Position numbers and translations under genes: made by a program
The notes under the pieces: model-generated
Database searches by the model: none
What the model saw: the letters and a program-made list of their open reading frames with translations, nothing else
Told to the model about the DNA's origin: nothing
In this document: piece by piece, positions 1 to 9,392 of the stretch
How the letters are laid out: each line of letters begins with the position of its first letter
Numbering within the stretch: position 1 is the first letter of the stretch
Assembly (NCBI RefSeq): GCF_001278805.1
Contig: NZ_CP012602.1
Span: 847,001 to 911,000 of the forward strand
DNA length: 64,000 bases
Origin: Bacillus sp. FJAT-18017
GTDB taxonomy: Bacteria > Bacillota > Bacilli > Bacillales > Cytobacillaceae
Direction of reading: 5' to 3'

Positions 1-885
1 CTGTAAAACAAAGCTAACTGGATCACTTACATTTAGGTTTGTATAGGGAACCATCCCTGTCAAAACAAGCGAAACAGAAACATAAAGTAGTGTACAAATT
101 AATAATGATCCAATAATTCCAATTGGCATATTACGCTTTGGGTTCTTAACCTCTTCAGCAGCTGATGAAACAGCATCGAACCCAAGATAAGCAAAGAAAA
201 CGAGAGCTGCCCCACTGATAACGCCATTTATTCCGAACGGCATGAATGGCTGCCAATTATCAGGCTTAACATAGAAAATACCGATTCCAATAAATAAAAG
301 AATAACACCTACTTTAATAAATACCATGATTGTATTAAACTTTGTAGATTCTTTTATTCCGAGCGTTAATAAAAAAGCAGTGGCAAATATAATGGCGATA
401 GCTGGGACATTTACATATGTTCCATCTGCCGGATTAAATGAACCAGAGATAGCCTTTGGTATGATAATGTTAAAACCTTCCAACAAAGCACTTAAATAAG
501 CAGACCAGCCAGTTGCAACAGCTGCAACGGCCAAGCCATATTCTAACAGCAAAGCCCATCCAACTAACCAGGCGACTAATTCTCCAAATACAATGTATGC
601 ATACGTATATGCACTGCCCGTTACTGGTACGGATGAAGAAAATTCTGAGTAACACATTGCTGCCAATGCACAAACAATAGCAGCAATAATAAAGGAAAAA
701 ACTATAGCAGGTCCGGCGTGCACCGCAGCTACTGTCCCCGGTAGAATAAATATACCTGTTCCGACAATCGCACCTACCCCAAGCAGTATTAAATCAAAGG
801 CTCCCAGCGATTGTTCTAACCGGATAGTTCCCTTTTTTACCAGTAAATCTTCTAGATTTTTTCTCCTGAATAATTCATTTTTCAT
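1..885 (-). CDS. APC-family amino acid permease, C-terminus beyond left edge
   Basis: Reading leftwards from the ATG at 885 gives 295 open codons with no stop, so the 3' end is outside the window. The start has an AGAGGG ribosome binding site about 6 bases upstream. The protein is a polytopic membrane carrier. Residues 36-50 carry the glycine-rich first-helix motif of the amino acid-polyamine-organocation superfamily (GVGAIVGTGIFILPG), which in known members helps bind the substrate amine and carboxylate. The pattern resembles YfnA/CAT-type cationic amino acid permeases. The substrate cannot be told from sequence. The family call is firm. Confidence 0.9.
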   Translation of the reverse strand, partial: MKNELFRRKNLEDLLVKKGTIRLEQSLGAFDLILLGVGAIVGTGIFILPGTVAAVHAGPAIVFSFIIAAIVCALAAMCYSEFSSSVPVTGSAYTYAYIVFGELVAWLVGWALLLEYGLAVAAVATGWSAYLSALLEGFNIIIPKAISGSFNPADGTYVNVPAIAIIFATAFLLTLGIKESTKFNTIMVFIKVGVILLFIGIGIFYVKPDNWQPFMPFGINGVISGAALVFFAYLGFDAVSSAAEEVKNPKRNMPIGIIGSLLICTLLYVSVSLVLTGMVPYTNLNVSDPVSFVLQ

Positions 886-948
886 ACAAACCCTCTTTTT
901 TTGAAAATATGATAAAATTCTATATATTTTTAACCTAAAGGTCAATCA

Positions 949-1008
949 GTTTTGTCGAATTACCAAAATTTTTGTCGAATTGACAATATTTTTGCCGAAG
1001 AAAACTTT
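949..1008. repeat. 20-bp tandem array, 3 copies (TTTTTGTCGAAT word)
   Basis: Three units start at 949, 969 and 989, an exact 20-bp period. The shared word is TTTTTGTCGAATT, with GCC for GTC in the third copy. It lies in the 313-base gap between two divergent genes. No other gene is seen in the gap, which is otherwise AT-rich promoter-like DNA. The array belongs to the class of locus-specific intergenic arrays described in the findings. Confidence 0.7.
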
Positions 1009-1198
1009 AAGTAAAGTTTTTACAGAATGGGATATATATATCCTTATCTGAAAAAGTTCTTTAATTTATAGTGCTTTAAAATAATTGTCAAAGACGTGAT
1101 GGTAGGATATTGTCTATAGGATGCATATACAAACTGAGAAAATAAAATAGTAGATAAAAACGACTTATATTTTTGTAATAGAAAAGAGGCTGCACTTT

Positions 1199-2053
1199 AT
1201 GCACTTAATTAACAAAATAGGCAAGAGTTTTTGGTATATCACTCCAATATCCATAACCGACCGGCCCATCCTGGGAATGGTAGTAGGCAATAACAAAACA
1301 TTAATGATTGATGCCGGCAACTCGGAAGACCATGCAAATTATTTTATCAGCGAACTTTTAAAAAGGGATGTTCCTAATCCGGATATAGTTGTTCTTACTC
1401 ATTGGCATTGGGATCATATCTTTGGTCTTTCTGCATTACCTAATGCAGTCTCGATTGCATCCGAAAAAACAAAAAAGGAAATGGAGAAGCTAATCCCGTT
1501 TTCATGGTCAGACGAGGCAATAGATGCACGAGTGAAAGAAGGAGTAGAAATTGAATTTTGTGCAAAAGCAATTAAGGAGGAATACAAAGATCACCGAGAT
1601 ATTAAGATTGTATTGCCAGATTTAACGTTTGATAAAAAGGTGGAAATTGATCTTGGCGGGGTAACCTGTATTGTTCAGTATGTTGGAGGGGATCACGCTT
1701 CAGATTCGGTCATCGTGTATGTCAAAGAAGAAAAGATTCTCTTTCTTGCTGACTGCATTTATCCTAATATGTATTCCAAAAAACAAAACTATACAATCAA
1801 GGAAACACTTCGGTTGTTAGATGAGTTAGAATCTTTTAATGCACAAACTTATATCCCTTCGCATCAACAGCCAATTTCAAAAGAGGAATTTAATCAGGAA
1901 GCTGCCAAGCTGAGAACTATTGCGAAATACACAGATAGTTGCCGTGGTGATAAACAGAAAATAGTAGAGGAATATAGAAAGTACGTAAAAAGAGAACTTA
2001 CAGAAAATGAAATGGAAACAATCTCTGACTTTGTAAATGGATATAGCGGGTAA
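1199..2053 (+). CDS. MBL-fold metallo-hydrolase
   Basis: This 284-residue protein has the metallo-beta-lactamase metal-binding motif H68-x-H70-x-D72-H73 (THWHWDHIFGL), a later GGDHASDS segment, an acidic LADCIY strand-end and a C-terminal PSHQQP histidine. These supply the usual two-zinc site. Such proteins are cytoplasmic hydrolases of thioesters, phosphodiesters or lactones, and nothing visible fixes the substrate. The ATG at 1199 has a modest AGAGG site 10 bases upstream. It is a single-gene unit closed by a strong terminator and diverges from the permease on its left. Confidence 0.88.
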   Translation: MHLINKIGKSFWYITPISITDRPILGMVVGNNKTLMIDAGNSEDHANYFISELLKRDVPNPDIVVLTHWHWDHIFGLSALPNAVSIASEKTKKEMEKLIPFSWSDEAIDARVKEGVEIEFCAKAIKEEYKDHRDIKIVLPDLTFDKKVEIDLGGVTCIVQYVGGDHASDSVIVYVKEEKILFLADCIYPNMYSKKQNYTIKETLRLLDELESFNAQTYIPSHQQPISKEEFNQEAAKLRTIAKYTDSCRGDKQKIVEEYRKYVKRELTENEMETISDFVNGYSG

Positions 2054-2086
2054 TTTTTTTATAAATGAGGTTCATTAGTAGCAAAA

Positions 2087-2115
2087 GGCAGTGGGAGTAC
2101 CCACTGCCATTTTTC
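2087..2115 (+). terminator. Rho-independent terminator of the MBL gene
   Basis: A perfect 9-bp stem, GGCAGTGGG with CCCACTGCC, closes a 4-base loop and is followed by ATTTTTC. It sits 34 bases after the MBL stop codon. Confidence 0.85.
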
Positions 2116-2161
2116 GTAACTATTAATCATCCTTATGGCAGGTTGCCTCCCGCTCGGACGA

Positions 2162-2198
2162 AATGTACCATTTTAATCGCACATTACCATGGTACATT
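2162..2198. repeat. Perfect 10-bp inverted repeat, AATGTACCAT/ATGGTACATT
   Basis: Arms at 2162-2171 and 2189-2198 are separated by 17 bases, in the convergent gap between the MBL gene and the nucleoside transporter. No T-run follows on either strand, so it is not a normal terminator. The arms resemble the AAATGTACT words of the arrays at 7.5 and 62.2 kb, but only one copy is present. Confidence 0.6.
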
Positions 2199-2237
2199 CC
2201 AAAGTTAATAACAACACTCCGGAAATAACCAGCGCTT

Positions 2238-3419
2238 TTATATAACAAAGCTAACGATAATGCCTGAAAGTATGCTTACAAGTGTGGCGCCATACAATAG
2301 TTTCAGCCCAAAACTTGCGACAATATTGCCTTGCTCTTCATTCAGACTTTTTACTGCTCCGGTAATAATACCGATTGATGAAAAATTGGCGAAGGAAACC
2401 AGGAATACAGAAAGGATCCCGAGTGTACGTTCACTAAACTGATGATCGCCTCCGGATAAATCCATCATCGCGACAAATTCATTTGTAACCAGCTTAGTTG
2501 CCATAATCCCCCCGGCACTAACCGCCTCTGATAAAGGAATCCCCATTATGAGGGCAATTGGAGCGAAAACATACCCGATTAGCCTTTGGAAGGAAACGTT
2601 AAATACCAGCTCAAACACGTTATTGATTGCCGCCATTAAAGCAATGAAGCCAATCAGCATGGCACCGACGATAACGGCAACCTTAAAGCCATCGAGGATA
2701 TACTCCCCGATCATTTCAAAAAAGGATTGCTTTTTTTGAATCTGTATTTCCAGCATATCTTCATCTGGTTTTACCTCGTACGGATTAATAATCGAAGCGA
2801 TGATAAAACCGCCGAATAAATTTAAAACGACTGCTGTGACAACATATTTTGGATCGAGCATCGTCATATAAGCGCCAACTATTGACATGGATACAGTAGA
2901 CATCGCCGAAGCACATAGGGTATACAGACGCTGTTTTGAAAGCAGGCCGAGTTGTTTTTTCAACGTGATGAAAACTTCCGATTGTCCGACCATCAGGGAA
3001 GCAACTGCGTTATAGGATTCAAGCACACCCATCCTGTTTACTTTACTTAATACCCATCCAATTCCCTTCATAAGGACCGGCAGAATTTTCAAATATTGCA
3101 GAATTCCAATTAATACAGAAATAAATACAATTGGCAGCAGCACTGTTAAAAAGAATGGAGCCGCGCCCTCGTTTGCCATGCCGCCAAACACGAACGAGAT
3201 CCCTTCGTTTGCATATTCAAGCAGTGTGGTGAAAATAGCAGCTATTCCATTGATGATGATAAGGCCAAATTCTGTATTTAACAGTAATAGTGACAAAAGA
3301 ATTTGTATGACAACCATCGTGATAATTGGCTTGAATTTTACTTCTTTTCGATTTGAACTCGCCAGCCAAGCCAAAAACAAAACAACAAGAATACCTAAAA
3401 CTGAAATACCGTATTGCAT
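2238..3419 (-). CDS. NupC-type concentrative nucleoside transporter (CNT family)
   Basis: This 393-residue polytopic membrane protein matches the length and layout of NupC/NupG (YutK)-type H+- or Na+-coupled nucleoside permeases. It has an N-terminal helix pair, a gate region with GQSEVFIT, and the C-terminal FANFSSIGI segment typical of the family. The start at 3419 follows AGGAGGG with 7-base spacing. An in-frame codon 27 bases further upstream has no such site. It stands alone and is divergent from the MFS gene. Which nucleosides it carries is not visible. Confidence 0.9.
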   Translation of the reverse strand: MQYGISVLGILVVLFLAWLASSNRKEVKFKPIITMVVIQILLSLLLLNTEFGLIIINGIAAIFTTLLEYANEGISFVFGGMANEGAAPFFLTVLLPIVFISVLIGILQYLKILPVLMKGIGWVLSKVNRMGVLESYNAVASLMVGQSEVFITLKKQLGLLSKQRLYTLCASAMSTVSMSIVGAYMTMLDPKYVVTAVVLNLFGGFIIASIINPYEVKPDEDMLEIQIQKKQSFFEMIGEYILDGFKVAVIVGAMLIGFIALMAAINNVFELVFNVSFQRLIGYVFAPIALIMGIPLSEAVSAGGIMATKLVTNEFVAMMDLSGGDHQFSERTLGILSVFLVSFANFSSIGIITGAVKSLNEEQGNIVASFGLKLLYGATLVSILSGIIVSFVI

Positions 3420-3694
3420 ATGTAACCCTCCTGATGAATTAACCAATATATGTACGCGCTTCTAGTTAGTTACTACTAGTAAGCACCGCTTGACATAGTA
3501 ACCTCTTTCACTAGTGATTGCAATGGATATTTTGCCCAAACCTTAACTAGAACCATCCATATTAAAAAAGAATGCGTTTTTTTCTTTTTTTGGGAACAAT
3601 ACTTTGAGAGTTTTGATGCAGCTTAGCAAATATAAAAAAGCACCTATATTTGAAGTTAATTTTCTTAGTACATTCAGCTTAGGGGTTGGAAGAA

Positions 3695-4927
3695 TTGATA
3701 TCAGCACGCAAAAGAAATTGGATTTTAGCTTTACTTTTTTTAGGCTGGGCTTTAGGAAATTTAGATCGGTATATTATGAATTATGCTGTTTTGTCCATTA
3801 CGGAAGACTTGAATCTCAGTGCATCATCGACAGGGCTTTTGCTTAGCAGTTTTTTTGCAGGTTATGCAATCATGCAACTGCCTGGCGGATGGCTGGCTGA
3901 CCGGTTTGGTGCCAGAAAAGTTCTGATTGCCTCAGTCATTGTATGGTCTATTTTTACCGGGCTCACAGGTGCTGCTTGGTCATTGGCTTCAATGGTAATC
4001 ATTCGTTTCCTGTTTGGGATTGGAGAAGGCGGATTTCAGCCTTCCAGCTCAAAAATCATCTCACAAGTATTTCCCGAAGAGATGAGGGCTCGGGCTATGT
4101 CTATCATGTTATCATCTGCCGGGATTATCGCACTTATTATCCCAATTCTCTCGGTTGGATTGCTTACAACGATAGGCTGGCGGACTACATTCGTCATCAT
4201 GGGAGCGATAGGGGTAATTATTGCAGCATTATATTGGTATTTTATAAAGATTCCAAACAGCGACGAGGCTTTAAATACTCAGAATTCCATGAGAGTTCAA
4301 CAGGGTTCGTTTAAACTTTTGTTTAAGACCCCCTTGATGCTGAATTTATTTATAGCGTATTTCTCCTTATACGCAGTTAACTGGGGTCTTGCGACATGGA
4401 TTCCGACCTATTTAGTGAATGTCCGCGGGCTAAACCTAGTTTCCTTAGGGTGGCTGCAGACGATTCCGGGAGTAGCACAACTCTTGGGCATTTATTTAAG
4501 TGGTTATGTGATTGACAAGTTAGCAAAAGGGCGCGAAAAAGTAGCAGGCGCTGTTACTTGTATCTGTATTTCGATACTGCTGTACCTAATGTTTACTGCC
4601 TCAAGTGTAACTTCTTTTATTATTTATCAAACGATCATTATGCTGATCATTTCATTCGTCGTCATTTTATTGCCAGCCATAGTACTTAAGAATTTCCCAT
4701 CATCTTTGGCTGGTTCTAGTATGGGACTGGTTAATACAGGGGGACAGCTAGCTGGTTTCATCACACCTCTAGCGATTGGATTTATAGTGGATGCATTTAA
4801 TGGCTCGTTTAACGCAGCGTTTTGGATGCTGATTGCTTTTGCATTTATATGTGCTGTAGCTCTTGTGACAATGAACTATGAAAAAGGTGAATTGCTTACT
4901 AGCAAAAGTGAAGGAACTAGCGGCTAA
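3695..4927 (+). CDS. MFS transporter (anion:cation symporter type)
   Basis: This protein of about 410 residues has 12 predicted helices. The MFS signature between helices 2 and 3 is GGWLADRFGARKV, and the first-helix segment is GNLDRYIMNYAV, as in the ACS group of organic-anion symporters. There is no usable ATG. TTG at 3695 has AGGGG nine bases upstream. TTG at 3686 is in frame but abuts that site, so I prefer 3695. It is followed 25 bases later by an M20 amidohydrolase, so it probably imports the acylated or amidated substrate which that enzyme cleaves. Confidence 0.87.
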   Translation: MISARKRNWILALLFLGWALGNLDRYIMNYAVLSITEDLNLSASSTGLLLSSFFAGYAIMQLPGGWLADRFGARKVLIASVIVWSIFTGLTGAAWSLASMVIIRFLFGIGEGGFQPSSSKIISQVFPEEMRARAMSIMLSSAGIIALIIPILSVGLLTTIGWRTTFVIMGAIGVIIAALYWYFIKIPNSDEALNTQNSMRVQQGSFKLLFKTPLMLNLFIAYFSLYAVNWGLATWIPTYLVNVRGLNLVSLGWLQTIPGVAQLLGIYLSGYVIDKLAKGREKVAGAVTCICISILLYLMFTASSVTSFIIYQTIIMLIISFVVILLPAIVLKNFPSSLAGSSMGLVNTGGQLAGFITPLAIGFIVDAFNGSFNAAFWMLIAFAFICAVALVTMNYEKGELLTSKSEGTSG

Positions 4928-4952
4928 GGTGTACGAAAGGAGGGGGGCAGGT

Positions 4953-6374
4953 TTGAACATACATAGTTTTATTTCAGATTATATTGAGAAGCGTAAAGAA
5001 ACATTTATTCAACTGAGCGATAAAATATGGAAAACGCCGGAACTTTATTTTGAGGAATATCGCTCTTCAGACTATTTGTGTCATGCATTGTCGGAGGAAG
5101 GATTTGAGGTTGAAAAAGATATTGCCGGACTTCAAACTGGTTTTATTGGGAGTTATGGCAGTGGAAAGCCTGTTGTGGCCATTTTAGGCGAATACGATGC
5201 TTTGCCCGGTTTAAGCCAGAAAAAAGGACTTACAAAAAACGAACCTATTACAGCCGGCGGCCATGGACATGGATGTGGACATAACTTATTGGGGACAGGT
5301 GCTTTTGCCGCAGCAGTTGCAATAAAAGAGTATATGGAGAGAACAGGCTTGCAGGGGACAGTGCGTTATTATGGCTGCCCGGCTGAAGAAAATGGATCTG
5401 GCAAAGCGTATATGGCTCGCGCTGGTTTGTTTGATGATGTGGATTTTGCCCTTTCCTGGCACCCGGAAACGAAGCCTATTATTATGAACTTCAGCTCGCT
5501 TGCAAACTACGCCGTTCGCTTTGTTTTTCATGGAAAAAGCGCTCATGCCGCGGCCGCACCTCATTTAGGCCGCAGTGCTCTTGATGCGGTCGAGTTGATG
5601 AACATTGGGGTCAACTACTTAAGGGAACACATGATTCCAGAGGCAAGAATACATTATGCCATTACCGATACAGGCGGAACCTCTCCGAATGTAGTACAAG
5701 CTCATGCGGAAGTCGCCTACTTGATCCGTGCTCCGAAAAAGCAGCAAGTAACGGATTTGTATAAAAGAGTTGAGGACATCGCAAAAGGCGCGGCCTTGAT
5801 GACAGGAACGAGGGTGGAGGTAGAGTTCGAGGGAGCTGCTTCGGACTTGATTCCGAATAACACACTTGCTGAGGTTATGCACAAAAACTTAACAGTAATT
5901 GGTGTTCCTTCCTATGATAAGTTTGACCAAAAGTATGCGGAAGAAATAAGAGACTCGCTATCTCCCGAAGATCGTGATGCTGCTTTAATAGGCATGGATA
6001 AAAATACGGCGATGAAATTAAAAGACCAACACATAGCTGATCTCATTCCGCCATTAAGCGAAAAAGAAATAATGCTGTCAGGCTCCACGGACGTTGGAGA
6101 TGTCAGCTGGATCGTTCCAACCATGCAATGTATGACAGCTTGCTGGGCGCTCGGAACTCCATTCCATACTTGGCAGGTCGTGTCACAAGGTGCAATGCCT
6201 ATTGCCCACAAAGGCATGCTGCAAGCAGGGAAAGTAATCGCAGCTACCGCAATTGAGGTAATGGAAAACTCCGATATCTTAAAACGGGCAAAAGCTGAGC
6301 ACCAAGAACGGCTTGACGGGGAAACTTACTTTTCTCTTATTCCTGAACACCAAGTTCCGCCGCGAAGAAGGTAA
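4953..6374 (+). CDS. M20 amidohydrolase, AbgB (aminobenzoyl-glutamate hydrolase B)-like
   Basis: Of the possible starts, TTG at 4953 is best because AGGAGGGG lies directly upstream. The ATG at 4878 is inside the MFS gene. The 473-residue product has the M20 di-metal motifs GEYDALPG (79-86), GHGHGCGHN (103-111), PAEENGSGKAYM and a SWHPET histidine, plus a dimerisation domain with GKSAHAAAAPH. The length suits the AbgB branch, which cleaves p-aminobenzoyl-glutamate or related amides in the cytoplasm. The coupled MFS gene suggests uptake followed by hydrolysis. A strong terminator follows. Confidence 0.88.
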   Translation: MNIHSFISDYIEKRKETFIQLSDKIWKTPELYFEEYRSSDYLCHALSEEGFEVEKDIAGLQTGFIGSYGSGKPVVAILGEYDALPGLSQKKGLTKNEPITAGGHGHGCGHNLLGTGAFAAAVAIKEYMERTGLQGTVRYYGCPAEENGSGKAYMARAGLFDDVDFALSWHPETKPIIMNFSSLANYAVRFVFHGKSAHAAAAPHLGRSALDAVELMNIGVNYLREHMIPEARIHYAITDTGGTSPNVVQAHAEVAYLIRAPKKQQVTDLYKRVEDIAKGAALMTGTRVEVEFEGAASDLIPNNTLAEVMHKNLTVIGVPSYDKFDQKYAEEIRDSLSPEDRDAALIGMDKNTAMKLKDQHIADLIPPLSEKEIMLSGSTDVGDVSWIVPTMQCMTACWALGTPFHTWQVVSQGAMPIAHKGMLQAGKVIAATAIEVMENSDILKRAKAEHQERLDGETYFSLIPEHQVPPRRR

Positions 6375-6394
6375 ATATGGATAAAACACAAACA

Positions 6395-6430
6395 AACCTG
6401 GCTTCCATTTGAAGGCCAGGTTTATTTTTT
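6395..6430 (+). terminator. Terminator of the MFS-amidohydrolase operon
   Basis: The arms AACCTGGC and GCCAGGTT enclose a second TTC/GAA pairing and are followed by TTATTTTTT. The DMT gene converges from the right, so the hairpin may serve both strands. Confidence 0.85.
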
Positions 6431-6439
6431 CGAGGAGAC

Positions 6440-7336
6440 TTAATAATGCTTTCTTATTCGGAAAAGGTTAGGACCGAGTTCATTTAATGCGATAGCCGCT
6501 AATATGATTGCAATGCCCATCCACTGAAGCGATGTCACTGTTTCCGACAAAATAAGGCTGGCTGATAGGATGGCAACAGGTAATTCAATGGACGTTAGGA
6601 TGTTGGCAACCCCTCCAGAAACCAAAGGTGATCCGACCGCGAAAAATAATGGCGGAAGAACTGATCCAAATAACGAAACTCCAATAGCAGCCGTTAATAA
6701 GTTTTGCTCCAATGGCAGTACAGTTGGAATATCACGCATGAATAAAATCAGGACTAAAATCGTTGATCCTGTTACCATTAACGAACTCCGAGTCCATGCA
6801 TCCACATTTACAGCAACCTTGCCGCTGAAAAAAATAAAACCTGCATAAGTGAATGCAGATAGAAGACCAAATATAACCCCTTTAACAGGTAAGCTCTGAA
6901 TGTCCCCATCTACAATATTCGAAGCAAAAAACACCCCAATTAAAATGAACATGATGGACAATAATGTTACTGGTGCTGGTTTTATTTTGCTGAAAATCCA
7001 TTCAAAAATGATTCCGATCCAAACGAATTGGAACATTAAAATGATGGCCAATGAAGCGGACAAATATTGCAAGGCCCCATAATAAAAAATACTTGTTAGT
7101 CCGATAAAACAACCGGTTAACATGATTTGAAGAACATTCTTCTTATTAAGTTCTTTGAAACTGCCGCGTTTAAGCAGGGTAAAAGACCATAATAAAAATG
7201 AGGCGAAAATCATTTGAACGATAATGATTTGGCCAACTGAGTAACCGTAGCCAAACCCTAATTTAGCAAATATAGGTGTAAAGCCAAAACATCCAGCACC
7301 TAGTAATATAGATAAAATTCCTTTATTTAATTTCAT
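6440..7336 (-). CDS. EamA/DMT-family transporter
   Basis: This 298-residue protein of about ten helices has two tandem EamA halves. The second ends with QWMGIAIILAAIALNE, the usual family ending. Members export amino acids, purines or other metabolites; the substrate is unknown. I take ATG 7336 (MKLNKG) because GGAGG lies 11 bases upstream. An in-frame ATG at 7354 has no site of its own. The gene converges on the amidohydrolase operon. Confidence 0.85.
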   Translation of the reverse strand: MKLNKGILSILLGAGCFGFTPIFAKLGFGYGYSVGQIIIVQMIFASFLLWSFTLLKRGSFKELNKKNVLQIMLTGCFIGLTSIFYYGALQYLSASLAIILMFQFVWIGIIFEWIFSKIKPAPVTLLSIMFILIGVFFASNIVDGDIQSLPVKGVIFGLLSAFTYAGFIFFSGKVAVNVDAWTRSSLMVTGSTILVLILFMRDIPTVLPLEQNLLTAAIGVSLFGSVLPPLFFAVGSPLVSGGVANILTSIELPVAILSASLILSETVTSLQWMGIAIILAAIALNELGPNLFRIRKHY

Positions 7337-7514
7337 TGTAGCAGTGACCTCCATTAGTGCTTAAAAATAACTAACCTATAGTAACATAGAAACAAGAACA
7401 AATGCTGACTTTATACAAAAGAACGGGCTGTTATGAAATGGAATTAAATAATAGCGGCTTTTGTAACGAGATGGTTTGTGTTCTTTGAGTCACAATCTCC
7501 TCAATACGCGTGAT

Positions 7515-7650
7515 CAAAAAATGTTTTTGAAAATAGCTCCGAGTACATTTAGGGGTTGCCGGGATAGTGAAATGTCCTTGAAAAAGGGTTTCGAGTACAA
7601 TTTGGAGTTGTAGGGAAGTCAAAATGTCCTTGAAAAATTAATTTCTACAG
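7515..7650. repeat. 52-bp-period array with inverted AAATGTCCTTGAAA words
   Basis: The word AAATGT starts at 7519, 7570 and 7622, giving periods of 51 and 52 bp. In the central unit AAATGTCCTTGAAA is followed after a few bases by TTTCGAGTACAATTT, a near-inverted copy. The same words recur at 62.2 kb. The gap 7337-7962 (626 bases) holds this array, a possible attenuator, a cre site and a promoter. No protein gene is credible. Confidence 0.7.
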
Positions 7651-7681
7651 AATTAATTAAAAAAGGTTTTCCCAAGATGAA

Positions 7682-7768
7682 ACTCTTTAAGTTCCCGACT
7701 GGCCACATACCAAGAAAATTAAATAATACTTAAAGAGTCCCTATTACAAATGGGGGCTTTTTGTTTTT
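7682..7768 (+). promoter_or_regulatory. Candidate attenuator: long-range stem overlapping a terminator
   Basis: ACTCTTTAAGT (7682-7692) is perfectly complementary to ACTTAAAGAGT (7728-7738). The last bases of that arm also begin a second hairpin, AGTCCCTATT (7736-7745) with AATGGGGGCT (7749-7758), followed by TTTTTGTTTTT. The two stems exclude each other, as in attenuators and riboswitches. No known riboswitch class is recognised. The downstream transporter also has its own promoter at 7868, so the target of control is unclear. Confidence 0.45.
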
Positions 7769-7830
7769 CTTAAATAATTTTCTGCCAACGAGAAAAAACA
7801 AGAAATTACCAAATGCGATTAGAGAAAGCG

Positions 7831-7846
7831 TTGAAAACGGTTTCTT
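7831..7846 (+). promoter_or_regulatory. CcpA catabolite-response element (cre)
   Basis: TTGAAAACGGTTTCTT matches the Bacillus cre consensus WTGNAARCGNWWWCAW at 15 of 16 positions. It lies about 22 bases upstream of the -35 box of the 7963 transporter. A position upstream of the promoter allows either activation or repression by CcpA. Confidence 0.65.
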
Positions 7847-7867
7847 GAATAATATTAATATTTTAAA

Positions 7868-7896
7868 TTGACTGAAGAATCCAATTGTATTATTAT
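7868..7896 (+). promoter_or_regulatory. SigA-type promoter of the transporter-hydrolase unit
   Basis: TTGACT (7868-7873) and TATTAT (7891-7896) are separated by 17 bases, a near-consensus housekeeping promoter. The predicted start lies about 60 bases before the transporter ATG. Confidence 0.7.
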
Positions 7897-7962
7897 TCTT
7901 CTATTAAACTTTTTTCGTAGAACGAAATATTAAAAGACTTTGGGGAAAGTGGAGTGGTTTTT

Positions 7963-9168
7963 ATGTCACAAATGCTGGCATTGGTTATTATTGTAGGAAT
8001 TTTATTGCTGGGAGATCTGGTTGCTGTACGAACGAAGGCTTGGGTGCCGTCCATGTTTGTCTGCGCTGTCCTGTTCCTCCTTGGTTATTGGACGTTTTTT
8101 CCAAAAGACATTGTAGCCGTCGCTGGTGTTCCGCCAGTTGTTGCTACGATGATGATGTATTTACTTATTACAAATATGGGGACATTGTTATCCTTAAAAG
8201 AATTGAAAAATCAATGGAAAACCATTGTTATCGCCCTTTTTGGGATCATTGGGATTATCGCTGTTTTAATGACGGTTGGAAGCCTTATTTTCGGATTTGA
8301 GACAGTCGTTGTCGCGATTCCTCCATTGGTTGGCGGGGTCGTATCCGCGCTTATCATGTCGGAAGGCGCAAAGGAAGCAGGCCTAGTCACCCTTTCCGTT
8401 TTTGCCATCGTTATCTATGTTGCGCAAGGATTTGCCGGCTATCCAATCACCTCTGTCGTATTAAAAAAAGAGGGGAAAAGGCTGTTAAACCTGTATCGCA
8501 GCGGACAGCTTAAGACGATTAACGATGAAACTGCACAAACAGAGGTTGCGGCTGCTTCTGAAACTGCCCAGCCAGAGCTTAAACTTTTTAAAAATATGCC
8601 GGAAAAATACAACACAGATTTCTTTAAACTGTTTAGGCTGGCATTCGTAGCCTTTCTTGCCTATCAGGTTTCCGTTTTAGCGGCGCCTGTTGTTTCGATC
8701 AGTCCATTCGTTCTTTGTTTACTCTTTGGGGTTATCGCCTCAAGTGCTGGATTTTTGGAAAGACAGGTCCTTCAAAAAGCCAATGGATTTGGAATGGCCC
8801 TAATGGTACTGATGCTGTTTATATTTGACGGCTTAAAACAAGCCACACCTAGTATGATGGTCGAGATTTTAGTCCCGCTCGTTGGCACAATTATTCTTGC
8901 CGTTATCGGGATGTATATTTTCTCTTTTATTGCCGGAAAGCTTTTAAAAGTGAGCAAGCATATGGCCTTCGCCGTTTCGTTAACCGCCCTTTATGGATTT
9001 CCGGCCGACTACATTATTACAAATGAAGTCATCAAGTCGTTGACCGAGGATGAAAAAGAAAGGGAAATGCTGACAAGCCATATGCTGCCGCCAATGCTTG
9101 TTGGCGGGTTCATCACAGTTACAATCGTTTCGGTTATCCTTGCAGGCATCTTTGTTGGATTCTTGTAA
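7963..9168 (+). CDS. Polytopic membrane transporter next to M20 hydrolases, family uncertain
   Basis: The ATG at 7963 follows GGAG with about 8-base spacing; an in-frame GTG at 7954 is less well placed. The 401-residue protein has about ten hydrophobic helices and a central hydrophilic loop rich in Ala and Glu (roughly residues 185-215). Its inverted-repeat look and PPLVGGVVSALIMSEGAKEAG segment recall GltS/2-HCT-type carboxylate carriers, but I cannot assign a family firmly. It shares a direction, a cre-linked promoter and a locus with two M20 hydrolases, so it probably imports their amide or carbamoyl substrate. Confidence 0.7.
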   Translation: MSQMLALVIIVGILLLGDLVAVRTKAWVPSMFVCAVLFLLGYWTFFPKDIVAVAGVPPVVATMMMYLLITNMGTLLSLKELKNQWKTIVIALFGIIGIIAVLMTVGSLIFGFETVVVAIPPLVGGVVSALIMSEGAKEAGLVTLSVFAIVIYVAQGFAGYPITSVVLKKEGKRLLNLYRSGQLKTINDETAQTEVAAASETAQPELKLFKNMPEKYNTDFFKLFRLAFVAFLAYQVSVLAAPVVSISPFVLCLLFGVIASSAGFLERQVLQKANGFGMALMVLMLFIFDGLKQATPSMMVEILVPLVGTIILAVIGMYIFSFIAGKLLKVSKHMAFAVSLTALYGFPADYIITNEVIKSLTEDEKEREMLTSHMLPPMLVGGFITVTIVSVILAGIFVGFL

Positions 9169-9172
9169 TAAA

Positions 9173-9363
9173 GTGAACTTTTCATCAGTGGGGGGGTGTC
9201 CATCCCCACTGATGGTTAGCCGCGCTGAGCCCGGTTGAGTTTTCTAAGGGCTGAAGCCCTAAGAAAACTCTTAGTTCACCAATCGGACCTTTACGGGCAG
9301 TCGACCCCCACCTGGCTTCTCTGATAATTCCTCGAATCTTGAGGTGGGGGTTTTACTGCCCGT
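9173..9363 (+). ncRNA. Highly structured intergenic element of unknown type
   Basis: Four nested or consecutive stems are visible. GTGAACT (9173) pairs with AGTTCAC (9273) around two hairpins: CATCAGTGGGG/CCCCACTGATG (9183-9214) and GAGTTTTCT+AGGGCT/AGCCCT+AGAAAACTC (9237-9270). A third domain stacks ACGGGCAGT/ACTGCCCGT (9293/9355) outside ACCCCCACCT/AGGTGGGGGT (9304/9342). It fills the gap between the transporter and the first M20 hydrolase. It may be a leader RNA or a mobile structured repeat. I recognise no riboswitch core in it. Confidence 0.55.
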
Positions 9364-9392
9364 TAAGAGTGGGATAAATGGAGGGAAACACA

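Noticed and set aside
9173..9363. Known riboswitch or T-box controlling the M20 hydrolases
   Set aside because: No T-box sequence, specifier loop or known aptamer core was found. The strong stems alone do not identify a class.
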